A DNA stretch of 55,471 bases from JAOADN01 sp049323795 (lineage in GTDB: Bacteria > Pseudomonadota > Alphaproteobacteria > Rhodobacterales > Rhodobacteraceae): positions 1 to 55,471 of the forward strand of contig JBMOOH010000052.1 of assembly GCA_049323795.1 (NCBI GenBank), in the 5' to 3' direction. Below the pieces are notes generated by a model that had not been told where the DNA came from, ran no database searches, and was given only the letters and a program-made list of their open reading frames with translations. A program made the position numbers and the translations under genes. Positions within the stretch are counted from its first letter, which is position 1; each line of letters starts with the position of its first letter. Of this stretch, positions 50,959-55,471 are shown piece by piece.

Positions 50959-50980
50959 GGTAGTTCAGCATTGAACTACC
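50959..50980. promoter_or_regulatory. Perfect 9-bp inverted repeat upstream of maeB
   Basis: GGTAGTTCA (50959-50967) and TGAACTACC (50972-50980) flank GCAT. It sits 18 bases before the maeB start, next to its ribosome site and in the divergent region with the cupin gene. Palindromes of the TAGTTCA..TGAACTA kind are typical operators of MarR-like regulators; as RNA it is also a tight tetraloop hairpin beside the ribosome site. Confidence 0.55.
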
Positions 50981-51106
50981 ATTTGGCGCGGGTCTTTCCC
51001 GGCCCTTGTCGCGCAATGCTTCCCCGACAGGGCTTTACACCGGGCGCGGCCCGGAAAGAATACCCGATGACGTGAAGGTCCTCAGGAAGGGCCGGAAAGG
51101 TGCGTG

Positions 51107-52192
51107 ATGCAGAACATCAGGGCGGAAGTGCATCTGCCGACGCGCAGCCTGCGCGACGACATCCCGTTCTTCACCGGAAGGCTCGGGATGCGGCTGGAAC
51201 GGATCTTCCCGGCGGACAACCCGCGGGCGGCGGTGTTCTCGGGCCACGGGCTCAGGCTGCGGCTCGAGACGGGCGAAGGGCCGGCGGGGACGATCGGGAT
51301 ACTGGCGAACGATCCGGTGCTGATCGCGGGCGGCGCCATGGTGCTGACCGCGCCGGGGGGCACGCGGGTGGAGATCGGAGACCTCGATCCGCCAGTGATT
51401 CAGCCCCCGACCGAGCACGCCTTCGTCGTGCGGCGGCTGGCGGACGGGGCGCCCTGGGTCGTCGGGCGGGCGGGGATGCAGTACCGCGACCTCGTGCCGT
51501 CGCGGCTCGGCGGGGCGATGATCGCCAGCCACATCCGCATTCCCGATGGCGGCCCGGTGCCGGACATGGTGCATTTCCATAAGGTGGGGTTCCAGCTCAT
51601 CTTCTGCTACAAGGGCTGGGTGGACGTGGTCTACGAGGACCAGGGCCAGCCGATCCGGCTGACCGCCGGGGACTGCTTCATCCAGCCGCCGGAAATCCGG
51701 CACCGGGTACTCTGCGCGAGCGACGGGATCGAGGTGATCGAGATCGGAGTTCCGGCCGAGCACATCACCGAGATCGACCACGACCTGACGCTGCCGACCG
51801 GCACGTTCCGCCCCGACCGGGAGTGGGAGGGGCAGAGGTTCGTCCACAACGTCGGCGCGGCGGGGCGGTGGGAGCCGTTCCGGCTGCCGGGCTACCTGGC
51901 GCGCGACACGACGATCGCGGCGAACACCAGGGGCGTTGCGGATGTGCGGGTTGTTCGGAAAGGTCCAGGAAGCCCGGTCTGGGCCAGTCATGACAGCGAT
52001 ATCCTGTTCGGTTTCGTCATGTCCGGGACGATGACGCTGGAGGGCGAGGAGAAGGATCCGGCGGTGCTGACGGCGGGCGATGCCTTCGTCACGCCGCCGG
52101 GGATGAAGACGCGCTGGGCGGACCCGAGCGACGACTTCGAGATCCTCGAAGTGTCGCTGCCGGGGACGTTCCGCACGGCTCTCGCGGCCTGA
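51107..52192 (+). CDS. VOC (glyoxalase-like) and double-cupin protein
   Basis: 361 residues. Residues about 1-95 resemble a vicinal-oxygen-chelate domain (EVHLPTRSLRDDIPFFTGRLGMRLERIFP), followed by two cupin barrels. The first (about 135-225) has VHFHKVGFQLIFCYKGWVDVVYEDQG and IQPPEIRHR, with His/Glu-type metal-ligand positions; the second (about 285-355) has GFVMSGTMTLEGE and FVTPPGMKTRW. GGAAAGG precedes the ATG at 51107; a GTG one codon earlier is possible. Possibly a metal-dependent oxygenase or isomerase, but the substrate is unknown. Divergent from maeB and upstream of nucleoside salvage genes. Confidence 0.75.
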   Translation: MQNIRAEVHLPTRSLRDDIPFFTGRLGMRLERIFPADNPRAAVFSGHGLRLRLETGEGPAGTIGILANDPVLIAGGAMVLTAPGGTRVEIGDLDPPVIQPPTEHAFVVRRLADGAPWVVGRAGMQYRDLVPSRLGGAMIASHIRIPDGGPVPDMVHFHKVGFQLIFCYKGWVDVVYEDQGQPIRLTAGDCFIQPPEIRHRVLCASDGIEVIEIGVPAEHITEIDHDLTLPTGTFRPDREWEGQRFVHNVGAAGRWEPFRLPGYLARDTTIAANTRGVADVRVVRKGPGSPVWASHDSDILFGFVMSGTMTLEGEEKDPAVLTAGDAFVTPPGMKTRWADPSDDFEILEVSLPGTFRTALAA

Positions 52193-52225
52193 TCCTTCAT
52201 CTTGGTCGAAATATCCCGGGGAGGT

Positions 52226-52248
52226 CCGGAGGGGCGGCGCCCCTCCGG
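52226..52248 (+). terminator. Strong hairpin after the cupin gene
   Basis: CCGGAGGGGC (52226-52235) pairs perfectly with GCCCCTCCGG (52239-52248) around GGC. A second hairpin CCCGCCG/CGGCGGG (52263-52269 with 52281-52287) follows before cdd. No T run. Confidence 0.55.
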
Positions 52249-52339
52249 GGGCCGGTCCTCCGCCCGCCGCCCCTTGCCAGCGGCGGGCCGCACCGCCAGT
52301 CTGGCCGAAGCCGCCCCCGAACCGCCACGGAGTGATGCC

Positions 52340-52732
52340 ATGACCCTTCTCGACGCCGCGCGCGCCGTCCGCGAGAACGCCTATGCCCCCTATTCGCGCT
52401 TCAAGGTGGGGGCGGCGGTGCGGGGGGCGTCGGGGGCGGTCTATCAGGGCTGCAACGTCGAGAACGCGGCCTATCCCGAGGGCACCTGCGCGGAGGCCGG
52501 GGCGATCGCGGCGATGGTGGCGGCGGGCGAGACGCGGCTGACCGAGGTGGCGGTGATCGCCGACAGCCCGGCGCCGGTGCCGCCCTGCGGGGGGTGCCGC
52601 CAGAAGCTCGCCGAATTCGGGGCGCGCGAGGTGAAGGTCACCCTGGCGACAACCGGGGGCGAGGCCACCGAGACCACGATCGGCGCGCTTCTGCCCGGCG
52701 GGTTCACGCCCGGGCACATGAAGAACGTCTGA
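52340..52732 (+). CDS. cdd: Cytidine deaminase
   Basis: 130-residue zinc enzyme that deaminates cytidine and deoxycytidine to uridine and deoxyuridine. Zn ligand and proton shuttle in GTCAEAGA (Cys50, Glu52) and ligands in PPCGGCRQ (Cys83, Cys86), plus substrate motif YSRFKVGAA and CNVENAAYPE. It has the length of the homotetrameric bacterial type. The stop overlaps the deoA start (TGATG), so the enzymes of this salvage path are made together. Confidence 0.96.
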   Translation: MTLLDAARAVRENAYAPYSRFKVGAAVRGASGAVYQGCNVENAAYPEGTCAEAGAIAAMVAAGETRLTEVAVIADSPAPVPPCGGCRQKLAEFGAREVKVTLATTGGEATETTIGALLPGGFTPGHMKNV

Positions 52733-54039
52733 TGGATGCCCGCACGATCATCGCCCGGGTCCGGGACAGGAAGGGGCTGGTGCCGGACGAGGCACGCTGG
52801 TTCGCGGACGGCCTCGCCTCGGGCGCGGTGACGGACGCGCAGGCCGGCGCCTTCGCGATGGCGGTCCTTCTGAACGGTCTGGGACAGCCGGGCCGCGTGG
52901 CGCTGACCGAGGCGATGCGGGACAGCGGGCGGGTGCTGACGTGGAACCTGCCCGGGCCTGTGATCGACAAGCATTCGACGGGCGGGATCGGGGATTCGGT
53001 GTCGCTGCTCCTCGCCCCCGCGCTCGCCGCCTGCGGGGCCTTCGTGCCGATGATCTCGGGGCGCGGCCTCGGGCATACCGGCGGCACGCTCGACAAGCTC
53101 GAGGCGATCCCCGGCTACCGGACGAGCCTGCCGCCGGAGGACCTGCACCGGATCGTGGCGGCCACGGGGTGCGCCATCGTCGGGGCCTCGCCCGACATCG
53201 CGCCGGCGGACCGGCGGCTCTATGGCATCCGCGACATCTCGGGGACGGTCGAGTCGATCGACCTGATCACCGCCTCGATCCTGTCGAAGAAGCTCGCCGC
53301 GGGGCTTCAGGCGCTGGTCCTCGACGTGAAGGCGGGGTCGGGGGCCTTCATGAAGACCGAGGAGGACGCGCAGGCCCTGGCGCGGGCGCTCGTCGATGCG
53401 GCCAAGGGGGCGGGGTGTCCGACGGTCGCGCTTCTCAGCGACATGGACCAGCCGCTCGGCCGGAACGCCGGGAACGCGGTCGAGGTGCGGGAATGTGCCG
53501 GGATCCTGGGCGGACGCCTCGAGGGCGGGGCGCTTCTGCGCCTGACGGTCGCGCTCGGCGGCGAGGCGCTGGCGCTGGCGGGCCTGGCGGCCTCGCCGGT
53601 CCAGGGCGAGGCGCGGATCGCGGCGGTCCTCGGGGACGGCCGGGCGGCAGAGGCGTTCGGGCGGATGGTCGCGGCGCTGGGCGGGCCGAAGACGTTCATG
53701 GAGACGTTCGACCGCGATCTGCCCGAGGCGCCGGTCGTTCGCGAGGTCGCGGCCCGCCGCGCGGGACATGTCCACGCCGTCGATGGCGAGGCGCTCGGCC
53801 ATGCGGTCGTCCACCTGGGGGGCGGGCGGCTCAGGGGCGACGACAGGGTCGATCCGCGCGTCGGACTGACCGGGATGCGGCGGCTGGGCGAACGGCTGGC
53901 CAGGGGCGACCCGATCGCCCGCGTCCATGCCGCGACCGAGACGGAGGCGGATGCGGCGGAGGCGGCGGTGCGCGGGGCCTACACGCTGCGCGACGATGCG
54001 TTCGAGGCCGGGCCGCTCGTCCGCGGGCGGATCGCCTGA
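52732..54039 (+). CDS. deoA: Thymidine phosphorylase
   Basis: 435 residues; cleaves thymidine and deoxyuridine with phosphate to the base and 2-deoxyribose-1-phosphate. The signature KHSTGGIGD (80-88), GRGLGHTGGTLDKLE and the lysine-rich VLDVKAGSGAFMK are present. It begins at the ATG overlapping the cdd stop and ends in an overlap with deoB (TGATG). Its product is the substrate of DeoB. Confidence 0.97.
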   Translation: MDARTIIARVRDRKGLVPDEARWFADGLASGAVTDAQAGAFAMAVLLNGLGQPGRVALTEAMRDSGRVLTWNLPGPVIDKHSTGGIGDSVSLLLAPALAACGAFVPMISGRGLGHTGGTLDKLEAIPGYRTSLPPEDLHRIVAATGCAIVGASPDIAPADRRLYGIRDISGTVESIDLITASILSKKLAAGLQALVLDVKAGSGAFMKTEEDAQALARALVDAAKGAGCPTVALLSDMDQPLGRNAGNAVEVRECAGILGGRLEGGALLRLTVALGGEALALAGLAASPVQGEARIAAVLGDGRAAEAFGRMVAALGGPKTFMETFDRDLPEAPVVREVAARRAGHVHAVDGEALGHAVVHLGGGRLRGDDRVDPRVGLTGMRRLGERLARGDPIARVHAATETEADAAEAAVRGAYTLRDDAFEAGPLVRGRIA

Positions 54040-55250
54040 TGGCGCGGGCCTTCCTGATCGTCATGGATTCGGTCGGGGCGGGCGGGGCGCCCGACGCGGA
54101 CCGGTTCTTCAACGGGGACGTTCCCGACACCGGCGCCGACACGCTCGGCCACATCGCCGAAGCCTGCGCGGCCGGTCGGGCCGGGGAGGGGCGGAGCGGA
54201 CCGCTCCGGATGCCGGTCCTGGACGGGCTGGGCCTTGGGCGCGCCGCGGGGCTCGCCAGCGGGCGGGTTCCGCCGGGGCTGGGGGCCGGTGCGGCCGGGC
54301 TGTGGGGCGCCGCGACCGAGGTGAGCCAGGGCAAGGACACGCCGTCGGGCCACTGGGAACTGGCGGGCGTGCCGGTCCCGTGGGAGTGGCACTACTTCCC
54401 CGATACGCGGCCGGCCTTCCCGCAATGGCTGATGGACGAGGTCGCGAGGCTCGCCGGAACAGCGGGCACGCTCGGCAACTGCCACGCGAGCGGTGTGCCG
54501 ATCATCGAGGCGCATTGCGCCGAGCACATGGCGACAGGCTGGCCGATCTGCTACACGAGTGCCGACAGCGTCTTCCAGATCGCGGCGCACGAGGAGACGT
54601 TCGGGCTCGGCCGGTTGCTGAAGCTCTGCCAGGACATCGCGCCGACGCTTCACGCGATGAAGGTGGGCCGGGTCATCGCGCGGCCCTTCGTGGGGGGGCC
54701 GGGCAGCTTCAGGCGCACGGGCAACCGCCACGACTATGCGATGCTGCCGCCTGCGCCGACGCTGCTCGACCGGGTGTCGGGCGCGGGGCGAAAGACCTAC
54801 GGGCTGGGCAAGATCGGCGACATCTTCTCGATGCGGGGGGTGGGCGAACTGAGAAATGGCAGTGGCGACAATGGGTTGATGGCGCATCTTCAGACTCTGG
54901 CCGGGACGGCGGATGAGGGATCGCTGACCTTTGCCAATTTCGTCGAGTTCGATACCAACTTCGGTCATCCGCGCGATGTTTCGGGCTATGCGCGGGCTCT
55001 CGAGTGGTTCGACGCCGAGGCCGGCATCTTCCTGTCGAGGCTCCGCCCCGGCGATCTTGCGATCTTCACCGCCGACCATGGAAACGACCCCACCTGGGTC
55101 GGGACGGACCACACGCGCGAAAGGGTGCCGGTCGTCGGCTGGGGCGTCGGCGCCCGCGGGGTCGGGCAGGTGGGTTACGCGGACGTGGGGGCGAGCGTGG
55201 CGGCGCATCTGGGCGTACCGGCCGGAGGGGCGGGGAGGGCCTTCCTGTGA
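54039..55250 (+). CDS. deoB: Phosphopentomutase
   Basis: 403-residue member of the alkaline phosphatase superfamily that converts (deoxy)ribose-1-phosphate to the 5-phosphate. Metal ligands are visible in IVMDSVGAGGAPDAD (Asp10), FTADHGNDPTW and GTDHTRE near the C-terminus; the phospho-acceptor Thr lies in VSQGKDTPSGHWE. Last gene of the cdd-deoA-deoB run; deoC is not in the window. Confidence 0.97.
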   Translation: MARAFLIVMDSVGAGGAPDADRFFNGDVPDTGADTLGHIAEACAAGRAGEGRSGPLRMPVLDGLGLGRAAGLASGRVPPGLGAGAAGLWGAATEVSQGKDTPSGHWELAGVPVPWEWHYFPDTRPAFPQWLMDEVARLAGTAGTLGNCHASGVPIIEAHCAEHMATGWPICYTSADSVFQIAAHEETFGLGRLLKLCQDIAPTLHAMKVGRVIARPFVGGPGSFRRTGNRHDYAMLPPAPTLLDRVSGAGRKTYGLGKIGDIFSMRGVGELRNGSGDNGLMAHLQTLAGTADEGSLTFANFVEFDTNFGHPRDVSGYARALEWFDAEAGIFLSRLRPGDLAIFTADHGNDPTWVGTDHTRERVPVVGWGVGARGVGQVGYADVGASVAAHLGVPAGGAGRAFL

Positions 55251-55351
55251 CGGTGCGGGCCGGTCATTGCGTGGCTTTTCGACATTGACCCGATCCCCCG
55301 CGTCCCGGCCCCGTCCCCCGCCGCCGGAGGGGCTCTGACGGACGAAAACCG

Positions 55352-55380
55352 TTGGCAGCCGGGCCGCGGCGGGCTAGAAG
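55352..55380 (+). promoter_or_regulatory. Promoter candidate at the right edge
   Basis: TTGGCA (55352-55357), 17-bp spacer and TAGAAG (55375-55380). Initiation would fall at about 55387, almost on the ATG of the short peptide at 55389. Confidence 0.45.
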
Positions 55381-55388
55381 CGGTCCGC

Positions 55389-55430
55389 ATGGGAACGGGC
55401 ATCATCCTCTGCCGCTGCATTGCCCGCTGA
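55389..55430 (+). CDS. Possible 13-residue leader peptide with a Cys-Arg-Cys motif
   Basis: The frame MGTGIILCRCIAR ends in TGA at 55428-55430. It starts within two bases of the predicted transcription start (leaderless), and the RNA that follows can fold into a hairpin overlapping its stop codon. Two cysteines close together would make translation sensitive to charged tRNA-Cys, as in attenuation leaders. The downstream gene is outside the window, so this is speculative. Confidence 0.3.
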   Translation: MGTGIILCRCIAR

Positions 55431-55450
55431 CAGGCGTCGGGCGGGCCGTT
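55422..55450 (+). terminator. Possible attenuator hairpin overlapping the leader peptide stop
   Basis: GCCCGC (55422-55427) can pair with GCGGGC (55441-55446), with a 13-nt loop, followed by CGTTTCTCTG. The left arm lies in the last codons of the short peptide, so a ribosome there would prevent folding. Confidence 0.3.
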
Positions 55451-55471
55451 TCTCTGTTCCCGGGAAGATGG

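Noticed and set aside
48671..50974. 767-codon plus-strand frame antisense to maeB
   Set aside because: Low-complexity antisense translation of the malic enzyme gene.
1..55471. CRISPR array, prophage or conjugative module
   Set aside because: No regularly spaced repeats, phage structural genes, integrase or relaxase were seen anywhere; apart from the IS end and the envelope island the window is ordinary chromosome.

Overview
The window is very GC-rich chromosomal DNA from an alphaproteobacterium, most likely Rhodobacterales/Rhodobacteraceae. The basis is the gene content (aa3 oxidase ctaD beside a DUF2244 gene, lepA, glyA, MaeB-type malic enzyme), CtrA-type TTAA-N7-TTAA sites, TTGAC/TAGGTT-like promoters and frequent GTG/TTG starts. 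No species is assigned.

Layout. 1-514: start of an IS5-like transposase running off the left edge, then a hairpin-rich spacer. 515-14450: housekeeping genes (class V aminotransferase, UbiH-type monooxygenase, HAD nucleotidase, GntR regulator, a large membrane glycosyltransferase, carA, trypsin-like peptidase, YqeY, YnfA, DUF2244, ctaD, a Met-rich HdeA-like protein, lipB). 14727-14891: tRNA-Leu(GAG) with promoter and terminator. 15125-21490: polyamine-type ABC importer with an APC amino-acid/amine permease gene inside the cluster. 21602-23875: degenerate HMA protein, a small damaged or non-canonical ORF, and lepA.

24298-39562 looks like an envelope-modification island: LAB_N protein, ArnT-like GT39, a remnant of a GT2 gene, a DedA-PAP2-LssY fusion, a COG4705 membrane protein with a periplasmic partner, an ABC-2 exporter with a calcium-repeat protein, a double-PepSY protein, MprF, a small membrane protein and an OmpR/EnvZ-class two-component system. 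Three plus-strand units of the island are preceded by a related element (24154, 29981, 33491), which suggests one regulator, probably the island's own response regulator. The inferred role is resistance to cationic peptides or other envelope stress through lipid A, undecaprenyl-phosphate and phospholipid changes.

39823-55471: GYD protein, a 900-base gene-free tract with a strong structured-RNA candidate and a hairpin array, entericidin-like lipoprotein, CtrA-linked lipoprotein, alpha/beta hydrolase, glyA, NAD kinase, an NtrC-type regulator with a cytoplasmic hybrid kinase/Hpt protein, maeB behind a perfect palindrome, a VOC-cupin protein, the nucleoside salvage run cdd-deoA-deoB, and at the right edge a promoter with a possible Cys-containing leader peptide.

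Most housekeeping calls are firm. Function within the island, the small genes and all regulatory sites are inferences from sequence read by eye.
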